Source: UBA7185 sp964606855 (lineage in GTDB: Bacteria > Bacillota > Peptococcia > Peptococcales > Peptococcaceae). Taken from it: 63,168 bases of DNA. The translations under genes were made by a program, and so were the position numbers. This document shows, piece by piece, positions 23,396-33,400 of the stretch. Below the pieces are notes generated by a model. The model saw only the letters and a program-made list of their open reading frames with translations, ran no database searches and was not told where the DNA came from. Position 1 is the first letter of the stretch. Every line of letters begins with the position of its first letter. The stretch spans positions 1 to 63,168 of the forward strand of contig CAZSHM010000005.1 in NCBI GenBank assembly GCA_964606855.1, read 5' to 3'.

Positions 23396-24859
23396 ATGAA
23401 GCAACTCAAGGATTACATCAACGGCCAGTGGGTAGACGGCGAAGGTTCCTTCCTCGATGTCTACAACCCCTCCACAGGGGAAGTCATCGCGCAGGTGCCG
23501 GTGACCACAGAGAACCGCGTGGCGGAGGCTATCACCGCTGCCAGCCAGGCCTTCCAGTCCTGGAAGGAAGTTCCGCTGCAGAAGCGGGTCGGCTATCTCT
23601 TCCGGCTGCGCGATGTGCTGGTGGACCGCAAGGAGGAACTGGCCCATCTCATCTCCACCGACCAGGCCAAGCATCTCGCCGATGCCCGTGCCGAAGTCGA
23701 TCGCGGCATTCAGCTGACCGAGACGGCCTGCGGCCTGCCGCTCCTGCTGCGCGGCGATAAGATCGCGATCAACGGCCTGCTCGACGGCGAGATCGTGCGC
23801 GAGCCGATCGGTGTGGTGGGCGGTCTGGCACCTTTCAACTTCCCGTCGCTGGTCTTTGGCTGGTTCGTGCCCTTTGCCATAGGCTGCGGGAACACGCTGG
23901 TCTACAAGGCATCGGAACAGTCTCCCATGTTCATGCAGGTCATCGCGGAGATCCTGGACGATCTGCAGCTGCCGCCAGGGGTGTTTAACCTCGTCAACGG
24001 CGACCGTCCGGTGGTTGAGCAGATGCTGAACAGTCCGGACATCCAGGCGATGGCGTTTGTCGGCTCCACGAAGGTCGGCAAAATCGTGGCCGAGGGCTGC
24101 GGGAAAACCAACAAAAAAGCCATGGTGCTGGCAGGCGCCAAGAACACCATGATCGTGACCAAGGACGCCAACCTCAAGGGCTTTGCCGAAAACTTCAAGA
24201 ACGCCTGCTTCGGCGCCGCGGGTCAGCGCTGCATGTCGGCGGCCAACGTGCTGGTCGAGGAAGAGATCTATGACACCGTCAGGGATATCTGTGTGGATGT
24301 TGCCAAGAGCGTGGTCGTGGGCGACGCCTGCGATGAGGACGTCTACATGGGGCCGGTCATCTCCCGGCAGGCGGTGGAGAAGATCCACGGCTACATCGAC
24401 ATCGGATTGTCGGAGGGCTGCACCCTGCTCCTGGACGGTCGCAATCCGCAGCTCCCGGAGAAAAACAAGAACGGGTTCTTTGTCGCGCCGACGATCTTGG
24501 AGGGCGTCACCAAAGATATGCGTGTCGCCAAGGAAGAGATCTTCGGCCCGGTGGTCACGCTGATCAAGGCCAAGTCCTACAAGGAAGGGATCGATCTCAT
24601 CAACGCGTCCGAGTATGGAAACGGCGGCTGCATTTTCACCGAGTCGGGCATCGTCGCGCAGGATTTCCTGCGCCACACCAACTCCGGGATGCTGGGCGTC
24701 AACGTGGGCGTTCCGGCGTCGATGCCGTACCTGCCGTTCGGCGGCACCAAGAATTCGCTTTTGGGCGGGCAGTACAAGGCGCAGATCAGTGACTGCGTAG
24801 AGTTCTTCACGAAGCGCAAGGCGGCCACCATCCGCTATTATGGCCCGAACCAGGCATAA
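23396..24859 (+). CDS. mmsA: CoA-acylating methylmalonate-semialdehyde dehydrogenase
   Basis: Oxidises malonate or methylmalonate semialdehyde to acetyl- or propionyl-CoA with NAD and CoA, releasing CO2. The 487-residue aldehyde-dehydrogenase-superfamily protein has the nucleophile in FGAAGQRCMS, and the catalytic glutamate seen in non-acylating members is not evident in the matching AGAKNTM region, which is typical of MmsA/IolA. The ATG at 23396 follows AAGGAGG. It is alone: no iolBCDE or valine-degradation genes are next to it, and a terminator follows. So inositol, valine, beta-alanine or malonate semialdehyde use are all open; the DeoR neighbour favours the iol role. Confidence 0.92.
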   Translation: MKQLKDYINGQWVDGEGSFLDVYNPSTGEVIAQVPVTTENRVAEAITAASQAFQSWKEVPLQKRVGYLFRLRDVLVDRKEELAHLISTDQAKHLADARAEVDRGIQLTETACGLPLLLRGDKIAINGLLDGEIVREPIGVVGGLAPFNFPSLVFGWFVPFAIGCGNTLVYKASEQSPMFMQVIAEILDDLQLPPGVFNLVNGDRPVVEQMLNSPDIQAMAFVGSTKVGKIVAEGCGKTNKKAMVLAGAKNTMIVTKDANLKGFAENFKNACFGAAGQRCMSAANVLVEEEIYDTVRDICVDVAKSVVVGDACDEDVYMGPVISRQAVEKIHGYIDIGLSEGCTLLLDGRNPQLPEKNKNGFFVAPTILEGVTKDMRVAKEEIFGPVVTLIKAKSYKEGIDLINASEYGNGGCIFTESGIVAQDFLRHTNSGMLGVNVGVPASMPYLPFGGTKNSLLGGQYKAQISDCVEFFTKRKAATIRYYGPNQA

Positions 24860-24908
24860 GAAGCGCAGCCGTGTGCGGAAAAGCGCGGATAAAGAGCAAG
24901 TTTGACAA

Positions 24909-24968
24909 TCGCCTCCGTGCGACTAAGACGGATTCTGTTCCGCCCGAGCCGTGCGGAGGCGGTTTTTT
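24909..24968 (+). terminator. mmsA terminator
   Basis: CGCCTCCG near 24911 pairs with CGGAGGCG near 24954 across an imperfect loop, followed by TTTTTT. Confidence 0.7.
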
Positions 24969-25054
24969 AGGCGCGGCAGCGTCCCGCTCGGCAAAGTGCA
25001 GCGGAGACGCCGGAGCGGATGCGGATCGCGAGCCGCGCAGCGGTGCCGTTCGCA

Positions 25055-26590
25055 TCAGAGCTCCCGCCACAGGCGCTTGTCCAGCGTGCGGTACTGGATT
25101 GCCTCCGCCAGATGGGACAGGCCGATCTCCTCCGCCTCCGCCAGGTCCGCGATGGTGCGCGCGACTTTGAGGATGCGGTCGTGCGCACGCGCGCTGAGGT
25201 GCAGGCGGTTGAAGGCCTGCTCGAGAAAATCGCGGCTGTGATCGTCCAACCTGCAGTGCTGCCGGATCTCCGCCGCCGTCATGGAGCCGTTCTGAAGGGT
25301 GGCGGAGTCGGAAAAACGGGCCTGCTGCCGGGCGCGGGCCGCAATCACCCGCGCGCGCACGGCAGCGGAGCTCTCCTCCTCTGTCTGCTGATGCAGCTCC
25401 CGAAAGCGCACCGGCGTCACCTCCAACTGCAGATCAAAGCGATCCAAAAGCGGACCGGAAATGCGGCTGCGGTAGCGCTGCAACTGATTGGGCGTGCAGG
25501 TACACTCCCGCTGCGGATCGTTGAAATAGCCGCAGGGGCAGGGATTCATGGAGGCGATCAGCAGAAACCGGCAGGGAAATGTGACTTGCGCCTGGACACG
25601 CGCCACGGTGACCTCGCCCTCCTCCAGCGGCTGGCGCAGCGCCTCCAGCACCTCGCGGCTGTACTCCGGGAATTCGTCGAGGAACAGCACGCCGTGGTGC
25701 GAGAGCGACACCTCGCCCGGGCGCGGGATGCGTCCGCCGCCGATGATGCTGGCGGCGGAGGCGCTGTGATGCGGCGAGCGGAACGGGCGCTCCAGAATCA
25801 GCGGCTGCTGGGGCGGCAGCAGGCCGGCCGTGCTGTAGATTTTGCTGACCGAGAGGCTCTCCTCGTAGGTGAAGGGCGGCAGGATGCCGGGCAGCGCGCG
25901 GGAGAGCATGGTCTTTCCGGAGCCGGGAGAACCGACCAGAAGCAGGTTGTGGCCGCCCGCGGCGGCGATGGTCAGCGCGCGCTTGGCCTCGGCCTGGCCG
26001 TGAATCTGCGCGAAATCGTGTTGGGCATGGCTGGAGGCGCAGGCGGCGAAGTCGGGCGGGGCCACGTGCACGGGCGTGTGCTGCTCCGGGTGCTCGAGAA
26101 ACTGTATCACTTCCCGCAGATGGCGGAATCCGTAGGTGACGGTGCCGCCGATGGCGCTCTCCGCCTGATTGCCCTCGGGCACCAGCAAAGCGTAGCGGCT
26201 GCCGTTGTATTCCAGCGAGATAGGCAGTACGCCCCGGACGGGGCGCAGCGTCCCGTCGAGTCCCAGCTCGCCGAGAAACAGATAGTGCTCCAATGTGTCG
26301 CAGCGCAACTGTTCCGTGACGGCCAGGATCGCCACGGCAATGGCCAGGTCAAAACTGGGGCCCTCCTTGCGCAGATAGGCCGGGGCGAGATTGACCACGA
26401 TGCGCCGCGGGGGAAAATCAAAACCGGCGTTCTTGATGGCCGCGCGGACCCGCTCCTTGCTCTCCTTGACAGCGGCGTCCGGGAGCCCCACAATCTCCCA
26501 GGCCGGCAATCCCGCGGAAGCGTCCACCTCGATGTCGACCAGATGCACGGAGAGCCCCAGGAGCGCCGCACTCTTTAACTGTGACAGCAT
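25055..26590 (-). CDS. comM: ComM/YifB-type AAA+ ATPase (Mg-chelatase-like)
   Basis: A 511-residue AAA+ protein. ComM is a hexameric branch-migration helicase in natural transformation; the Bacillota YifB proteins are close relatives with less studied roles. Residues 1-165 are the Lon-S5-like N-terminal domain (GLSVHLVDIEVDASAGLPAWEIVGLPDAAV). Walker A is GSPGSGKTML, Walker B LFLDEFPEY, then a zinc-binding-like MNPCPCGYFNDPQRECTCT, and the C-terminal ChlI-type domain. The ATG at 26590 follows GGGGTGG. No dprA or topA lies beside it, unlike many genomes. Confidence 0.93.
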   Translation of the reverse strand: MLSQLKSAALLGLSVHLVDIEVDASAGLPAWEIVGLPDAAVKESKERVRAAIKNAGFDFPPRRIVVNLAPAYLRKEGPSFDLAIAVAILAVTEQLRCDTLEHYLFLGELGLDGTLRPVRGVLPISLEYNGSRYALLVPEGNQAESAIGGTVTYGFRHLREVIQFLEHPEQHTPVHVAPPDFAACASSHAQHDFAQIHGQAEAKRALTIAAAGGHNLLLVGSPGSGKTMLSRALPGILPPFTYEESLSVSKIYSTAGLLPPQQPLILERPFRSPHHSASAASIIGGGRIPRPGEVSLSHHGVLFLDEFPEYSREVLEALRQPLEEGEVTVARVQAQVTFPCRFLLIASMNPCPCGYFNDPQRECTCTPNQLQRYRSRISGPLLDRFDLQLEVTPVRFRELHQQTEEESSAAVRARVIAARARQQARFSDSATLQNGSMTAAEIRQHCRLDDHSRDFLEQAFNRLHLSARAHDRILKVARTIADLAEAEEIGLSHLAEAIQYRTLDKRLWREL

Positions 26591-26797
26591 CGTACCACCC
26601 CGTAGTTCCATTTTTTTACAGATTATCATAAACAGCGGACGGCTGCAAGCCCCCGCAGGCAGGGTGTGCATAAACAGTTCCAGCCGGAAGATCTCCGTGC
26701 GCGCACGCCTATTTTAGCGGATTTTCTCCCCTCCGTGCGGCACGGGGCGAAGGATGGGGCGAGTGCGCGCCCGCGCAGGGATCTTGTCAAAAAAAGC

Positions 26798-26826
26798 GCG
26801 ACAGCGCTGCGGAAAAATGCTATAAT
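26798..26826 (+). promoter_or_regulatory. addBA-operon promoter
   Basis: GCGACA (26798-26803), a 17-bp spacer and TATAAT (26821-26826) with an extended TG one base upstream. The rest of 26591-26922 shows no gene I can support. Confidence 0.6.
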
Positions 26827-26922
26827 AAAACGGATACGGTCGGAAAGCGCACAGCAATCCGCGCGAGGCGCTCAATACTATGCGCGGAGAGGATGGGACA
26901 GGCGGAAACGGAGGGATCACGC

Positions 26923-29900
26923 GTGGCGGTGCAGTTTATCATGGGCCCCGCTGGGAGCGGAAAGACTACAAATGTGATGCGCGCCATCGGGCAGGCGCTG
27001 GAGCGGGAGCCGCGCAAGCGGATTATCCTGCTGGTGCCGGAGCAGGCGACTTTTTGCTACCAGTATGCGCTGATCAATCAGGAACTGCTCGGACGGCACG
27101 GCCGCGCGGGTGTGCTGACGCTTGAGATTTTGAGTTTTCAGAGGCTCGCGCGCACGATGCTGCAGCGGACGGGCGGGCTGGCGCGTCAGCGGGTGGATGA
27201 TCTGGGGAAACTTTTGATCCTGCGCCGCCTGCTGCAGCAGGATCCTGCCGCATATCCGTTCCTCAGCCGCTCGGCGGCAAAGCCGGGCTATCTGGTCACG
27301 CTGGGCGAGGCCATCCAGGAGCTGAAACGCTGTCAGATCGACGGCGCGCGCCTGCAGGCGACACTCGCGCAGGAGGCGCTGCCCGACACGCTGCTGCGGC
27401 GGAAACTGGAGGAGCTGACGCGCCTTTACGGGCAGTATGAGGTATTCCTTTCGCAGGCGTATCTGGATGCGGAGGATGTGCTGGAGGCGCTGCTGCACAG
27501 CCTGGAACGGACGGATCTCCTGCGCGGCACGGATATCTGGGTGGATGAGTTCTACGATTTCACGGCGCAGGAGTTTGCCGTACTGGGCGCATTGATGCAG
27601 TGCGCGGCCAACGTGCGCATCGTGCTGCCCGCGCGGGAGGATGCGGGCGTCGGCGGCGGCTTCGCGTTTCACCGCGCGAAGGCCACGCTGGAGAAATTGC
27701 GGAATCTGGCCCGCGCTCGGGAGGTCGAGATTCTGCCGGACTGTGTGCGCTCGGACACCGTGCGCTGGCAGAGCGCGCCGGAGCTGGGATTTCTCGAGCA
27801 GCAGTATTTCTCCGCGCAGGGCGGTGTGTGGACGGATCCGACGCCGCATCTTGCCCTGGTGGAGGCGCAGAACCGCCTGAGTGAAGCGGACGCGGCCGCG
27901 CGGGCCATCCGCAGACTCTGCCGGGAGCGCGGCTACCGCTACGGAGAGATCGGCATCCTCACGCGCGGGGATGCGTACACCGCGATTCTGGAGACGGTGC
28001 TGACGGACTACGACATTCCTTATTTCACCGATCACAGGGAATCGGTGCGGCAGCACCCGCTGACGGAACTCCTGCTGTCGCTGCCGGATATCCTGCAGGA
28101 GAACTGGTCTTACCGGAGCGTTTTTCGGTTTCTCAAGACGGGGCTTTTGCCGTTTGCGCAGCGGGAGCTGGACGTGCTGGAGAATTATGTGCTGCGCTAC
28201 GGCGTGCGCGGCAGCGCCTGGTACCAGGAGAGCGACTGGCCTTACGGCGGCGAGGCGGAGCCGCTGGATGCGCTGAACCGCCTGCGCCGGGCGATCAGCG
28301 CGCCGCTGCGGCGGCTGGAGCTGGAGCTGGAGGAGGCGCACACCGCAGAGGCGTGCATCCGCGCCGTCTATGCGATGCTGGAGGCGTATGGCGTGCCGGC
28401 GCATTTGGAGGAAGAATGCCGGTCGGCACTGGCGGAAGGGCTCTTGGAGACGGCACAGATCGATCAGCAGATTTGGGATGAGACAGTGCAGGTCTTTGAT
28501 CAGATTGCGCAGCTTTTGGGAGAGACGCCGGTCAGCGCCGCGGAATTTTTCTCCATTCTGCAGACGGCTTTTGCGCACCTGGATTTGGGCCTGCTGCCCA
28601 ACAGTCTGGACCAGGTCTTCATCGGCGCGCTGGGACATTCCCGCACGCTCGGGCGCAAAGCGGTGTTCCTCCTGGGCGCCAACGAGGGCGTCTTTCCGGC
28701 ACGGTCGGCGCGGGAGGGATTTTTCAGCGAGATGGAGCGGCGCGCACTGTGGGAGTTGGGGCTGGAACTCGGCTCCGAGGAGGAGGACGATCTCTGCCAG
28801 GAGCAGTTCCTCGTGTATCTGTCCCTCACCCGCGCGAGCGAGTATCTCTGCGTCAGCTATGCCCTGAGTGACGAGGAGGGGAAGGTGCTGCGCCCGTCGA
28901 GCATTGTGGAGCGGCTGCGGCGGCTCTTTCCGTCCCTCAAGGTGCAGACGGCGCAGTGGCCGCCGGTGCCCGGAGAGGCGCTGCTCCCGTATCTGGAGCA
29001 CCCGGATAAAGCGGCGGGCCTTTTGGGCGCGCGCATGACCAAGGCGCAGCCGGCCGGAGAACAGGCGGTCTGGGCGGAGCTCTACCGCTGGTTCGAGGCG
29101 CACCCGACGCCGCTGTTCCGCAGCGTGGAAGCCAGTCTTCGCCACGGTGCGCGGCTGGAGACGCATCATCTGCAGGAGACGGCCCTCTACGGAACGCCGC
29201 TGCGGCTCAGCGTCTCGGCCCTGGAATGCTATCGCGGCTGCCCATACAGCTATTTCCTCCGCTACGGCCTGCGTCTGGAGGAGCGGCAGTTGTACCGGAT
29301 GGAGGCGGTGGATGTGGGGCAGTTTTACCACACCGCGATCGAGCAGTTCGGCAGATATCTGCTGCGGGAGCAGATCCCCTGGGAGCAGCTGGACGCGGCT
29401 GCGGTGCGCCGCATCCTGGATGAAATCGTGGAGCAGCTGGCGCCCGAGATGCAGAATGCGATTCTGCTCAGCACGGGGCGCTACCGCTATCTGCGGCGCC
29501 GTCTGCAAAAGACGCTGGAGCGTTCGGCGCTGCTCCTGGCGGAGCACGGAAAACGCGGAGATTTTGTGCCTGTGGCGCTGGAGGCAGGATTCGGCCTTGC
29601 GGACGGCAAGTTTCCGGCCCTTCGCCTGACGCTCGGAGACGGTACGGCGCTGCTCCTTCGGGGGCGCATCGACCGGGTGGAGGCGGCGCGGAGCGGGGAA
29701 CGGCACTATCTGCGGGTCATCGACTTCAAGACGGGCAGGCAGGGGTTGGATCTGACGGAGGTCTACTACGGCCTGCGGCTGCAGCTGCTGACCTACCTGC
29801 GCGTGGCGCTGGAGTATTACCGTGCGGAACTGCCGCGCGGCGAAGTGCTGGAGCCTGCGGGGGTGCTGTACTACTTTTTCCGCGACAAAGTCCTGCGCGC

Positions 29901-30480
29901 CGACGGGCCGCTCAGCCGGGAGGCGGCGGGGGAACTCCACGCCGCGGAGATGAAGCCGCGGGGATTGCTGGTGGCGGATATGGAGGCGCTCAAGCTGGCC
30001 CAGCGGGATCTCGCCGTCGGGACGAGCACGCTTCTGCCCGTCAGTCTGCTCACCAAGGCCGCTCCCTACATTAAGGACACCAAGGCTTTTCGCGCGCTGA
30101 AGGAACCGCTGAGCATCTTCTCCAAGCGGAGCAGCGCGGTGGTCACCGCGGAGCAGATGGAACTCCTGCTGCGGCACACGGAGGCGATGCTCCGCACGCT
30201 GGGCGAGGCCATCGCCAGCGGGGAGATTCCGGTGCGCCCGAGCCGCAGCGGGCAGAACCTCAACTGCCGGTACTGCGGTTACCAGGCCATCTGCCAGATT
30301 CAGACAGTGGACATTCTGCGCCACAGCGAAGATCTGCCGCGCCTGGAGCAGGAAGAACTGTGGCGCAGGCTGCGGCAGGCGTACGGGGACGGAGCGGCGC
30401 GCGAAGCGGATGAGCGGGGTGCGCGGGAAGGAGGGACCGATCATGCCGAGATGGACGGCGGAACAGACAACCGCCATTGA
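26923..30480 (+). CDS. addB: ATP-dependent helicase/deoxyribonuclease subunit B
   Basis: With AddA it resects double-strand breaks and loads RecA, the Bacillota counterpart of RecBCD. The 1185-residue protein has an N-terminal Walker A (MGPAGSGKTT), a degenerate helicase core that recognises Chi in relatives, and a C-terminal nuclease domain (GRIDRVE, VIDFKTG). The iron-sulfur staple cysteines are present: one in LECYRGCPYSYF and three in CRYCGYQAIC. The GTG at 26923 is 7 nt after GGAGGG and starts directly at the conserved region; an ATG at 26893 would add 10 residues but its ribosome site touches it. addA overlaps its 3' end. Confidence 0.96.
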   Translation: MAVQFIMGPAGSGKTTNVMRAIGQALEREPRKRIILLVPEQATFCYQYALINQELLGRHGRAGVLTLEILSFQRLARTMLQRTGGLARQRVDDLGKLLILRRLLQQDPAAYPFLSRSAAKPGYLVTLGEAIQELKRCQIDGARLQATLAQEALPDTLLRRKLEELTRLYGQYEVFLSQAYLDAEDVLEALLHSLERTDLLRGTDIWVDEFYDFTAQEFAVLGALMQCAANVRIVLPAREDAGVGGGFAFHRAKATLEKLRNLARAREVEILPDCVRSDTVRWQSAPELGFLEQQYFSAQGGVWTDPTPHLALVEAQNRLSEADAAARAIRRLCRERGYRYGEIGILTRGDAYTAILETVLTDYDIPYFTDHRESVRQHPLTELLLSLPDILQENWSYRSVFRFLKTGLLPFAQRELDVLENYVLRYGVRGSAWYQESDWPYGGEAEPLDALNRLRRAISAPLRRLELELEEAHTAEACIRAVYAMLEAYGVPAHLEEECRSALAEGLLETAQIDQQIWDETVQVFDQIAQLLGETPVSAAEFFSILQTAFAHLDLGLLPNSLDQVFIGALGHSRTLGRKAVFLLGANEGVFPARSAREGFFSEMERRALWELGLELGSEEEDDLCQEQFLVYLSLTRASEYLCVSYALSDEEGKVLRPSSIVERLRRLFPSLKVQTAQWPPVPGEALLPYLEHPDKAAGLLGARMTKAQPAGEQAVWAELYRWFEAHPTPLFRSVEASLRHGARLETHHLQETALYGTPLRLSVSALECYRGCPYSYFLRYGLRLEERQLYRMEAVDVGQFYHTAIEQFGRYLLREQIPWEQLDAAAVRRILDEIVEQLAPEMQNAILLSTGRYRYLRRRLQKTLERSALLLAEHGKRGDFVPVALEAGFGLADGKFPALRLTLGDGTALLLRGRIDRVEAARSGERHYLRVIDFKTGRQGLDLTEVYYGLRLQLLTYLRVALEYYRAELPRGEVLEPAGVLYYFFRDKVLRADGPLSREAAGELHAAEMKPRGLLVADMEALKLAQRDLAVGTSTLLPVSLLTKAAPYIKDTKAFRALKEPLSIFSKRSSAVVTAEQMELLLRHTEAMLRTLGEAIASGEIPVRPSRSGQNLNCRYCGYQAICQIQTVDILRHSEDLPRLEQEELWRRLRQAYGDGAAREADERGAREGGTDHAEMDGGTDNRH

Positions 30481-33400
30481 GACGCGGGGGCACAGTCTCC
30501 TGGTTGCCGCAGCCGCCGGATCGGGCAAGACAGCGGTCCTGGTGGAGCGCATCGTGCGCTTGGTGAGCGATGCGGCCCGCCCGCTGGATCTCGATCGGCT
30601 GCTGGTGGTCACGTTCACCAACGCGGCGGCCATGGAGATGAAGGAGCGGATCGGCGCGGCGATCCAGAAACAGCTGGCGGAGAATCCCTGCTCGGAGCAT
30701 CTCTACCGGCAGAGTCTCCTGCTGCAGAAGGCGCAGATCACCACGCTGCACGCGTTCTGTCTGGATCTGGTGCGTCAGAATTTTTTCCGCCTGGATCTGG
30801 ACCCGCAGAGGAAGATTGCCGACGAGACAGAGGCGCAGCTGCTCCTGTCCGATGCGCTGGATGAAGTGCTGGAGGACTACTACAGCGACGAGACGCGCGC
30901 GGCGGAGTTTTTCCCGCTGGTGGACGCCTACGGCGGCCGGGAGGATGAAACCCTGCGGGACGGACTGCTGCGCATCTACCGGATGGCGCAGAGCATGCCG
31001 CAGCCGGAGCGCTGGCTCGCCTCGCTGACCGCGCCCGCGAAGGTGGATTGGTTTGCCGAGGAACAGCGGGAGGTCGAGCGCTCGCTGCGCTATGTGCGCG
31101 ACCGGCTGGTGCTCGCCATCAATGCCGCCAACACCGACAAGGGACTGGCGCGGTATCTGCCGGTGCTGGAGGAAGATTACAACTGGATCTGCGAGCTGCT
31201 GGCCTGCCTGCGCGAGGGGGGCTGGGACAGCCTGCCCGCCAAACTCGACCGTGGGTTCGGGCGCCTGCCCGCCGTGCGCGGGGACGCCTGCGACGAGCGC
31301 GTCAAGGCGCGGGTGACCGGCTGCCGCGACGACGCCAAGGCGGAGCTTGCGAAGCTGCGCCGCGACTATTTCTCCCGCTCGCGCGAGGACGCGCTGCGGG
31401 ATCTGGAGGAGCAGGCGCCGGTGCGCGCCCTGCTGGTGGAGCTGGTGCAGGCCTTATCCGAGCGATTTCGGCAGAAGAAGGCACAGCGCGGATTGATGGA
31501 TTTCTCCGACATGGAGCACTACTGCTATCAGCTGCTCTATGAGACACCGGAGACTGCGGATGCCGCGGCGGAAAAGGCGGAGACCGCCGCGCCGCCGCCC
31601 CGCAGCGCGCTGGCGCGGGAACTGCAGGCGCGTTACGCCGAGGTGATGGTGGATGAGTACCAGGACATCAACGATCTGCAGGAGGGGATTTTGCAGGCGG
31701 TGAGCCGCAGCGACAATCTCTTTATGGTGGGCGATGTGAAACAGAGTATCTACGGGTTTCGGCTCGCCAACCCGCGCCTGTTTGCCGAAAAATACCGCCG
31801 GTTCCCGCCGCTGGCGGAAGCGCCGGCGGAGAGCCCCTGCCTGCGCATCGATCTCAACCGCAATTTCCGCTGCCGCGCGGGCGTGGTGCAGGGCGTCAAC
31901 CAGGTCTTTGCGCGGCTGATGGACGGGCAGGACGGAGATCTGCTCTACGATGACGCGGCGTCGCTGGTCTACGGCGCGGACTATCCGCCGGTGCCGGAGG
32001 GGACGCCGCCGGTCCCGGAGAGGATCTCGCTGTCGGTGCTCACGGGCGGGCCTCAGGAGGATGCCGAAACGGGGGAGAGCCTCTCGCTTCTGGAGGCGGA
32101 GGGCCGGCTGCTCTGCCGCAAGATCTCCGCGCTGATGGAGGAGGGCGCGCAGGTCTACGACACGCATGCGCAGTGCTATCGGGCACTCACCTGGCGGGAC
32201 GTGGTGGTGCTCCTGCGCTCGCCCAAGCAGGCGGGCCCGATTTACGACCGCATGCTCAAAGAGGCCGGCATCCCTGCGGCGGTGGATCTCGGGGACGGCT
32301 ACTTCTCGGCGTGGGAGATCCGGATCGTGGTGGATCTTCTGCATGTGCTGGACAATCCTTTGCAGGACATTCCGCTCCTGGCGGTGCTCAAAGCGCCCTT
32401 CTTCGCTTTTACGGACGATGAGCTGGCCCGGCTGCGCCTTCTGGCGCCTGAGGGATGCATTTACGAGGCGCTGGAGCGGGCGGCGGAGGAGCCGGAGGAG
32501 GCTTCGCCCGAAGATCTGGCGGACGCGCCGCTGCGGCAGAGAGCGGCGGAGTGCCTGGGCGCGCTGCGGCGCTGGCGGGCGCTCACGCGGCAGCTGGATC
32601 TGAGCAAACTCATCTGGCAGCTCTACAAGGACACGGGCTTTTATGAATACTGCGGCGCGCTTCTGGACGGCACGCAGCGGCAGGCCAATCTCCGCGCGCT
32701 CCACGAGCGGGCGCGCGCGTATGAAAAGACGAGTTTCCACGGTGTTTTCATGTTCCTGCGCTTTCTCGAACAGTTGGAGGAGCGAGGCGCCGATCTGGAG
32801 CCGGCGCGCGTCCTAAGCGACAGCGAGAATGTGGTGCGCATCATGAGCATCCACAAGAGCAAGGGCTTGGAATTTCCCGTGGTCTTTGTGGGGGGACTGG
32901 GGCGCAGTTTCAACCTCCGCGACACGCAGGAGGAGTTCCTGCTGGATAAGGAGCTGGGGCTGGCCTTCTCCGTGGTGGATACGGAACTCTCCGTCAAGTA
33001 CCGCACCGTAGCCCAGCGTGTCATTGCCCGGCGCAGGCGGCTGGAGCTCCTGCAGGAGGAGGAGCGCCTGCTCTATGTTGCCATGACGCGGGCGCGGGAG
33101 CGGTTGTACCTCCTGGGCGGCTGCGCCGACGCCGAGCAAAAACGCGAGATTCCGCCGGACCGGGCGCAGTGCTGTCTGGATTGGCTGCTGCCGCTGCCGC
33201 TCGCTGAGCCGCTCTGGCAGGTGGAGCTGCTGCCGATGGAGGAGCAGAGCGCGTCCGCCGCAGCCGCGGATGCGGAGACGTCCCTGGCGGAGCTTCTGCG
33301 CCGCGGGGAGCCGCTGCCCGCCTCGGCGTACTGGCAGAACGCCATCGCCCGGCAGCTTGGCTGGCAGTATGAAAAGCCGGACTTCATCGCAGTCAAGGCG

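Noticed and set aside
26580..26606. GGGGTGGTACG before comM, similar to a T-box core
   Set aside because: It is on the reverse strand directly at the comM ribosome site, lacks ACCGCG, and has no specifier stem or terminator.
26917..30633. A very long open frame on the reverse strand across addB (over 1200 codons)
   Set aside because: It is the antisense shadow of a GC-rich gene: the product is Arg/Gln/His/Leu-rich with no domain, while the forward frame encodes a complete AddB.
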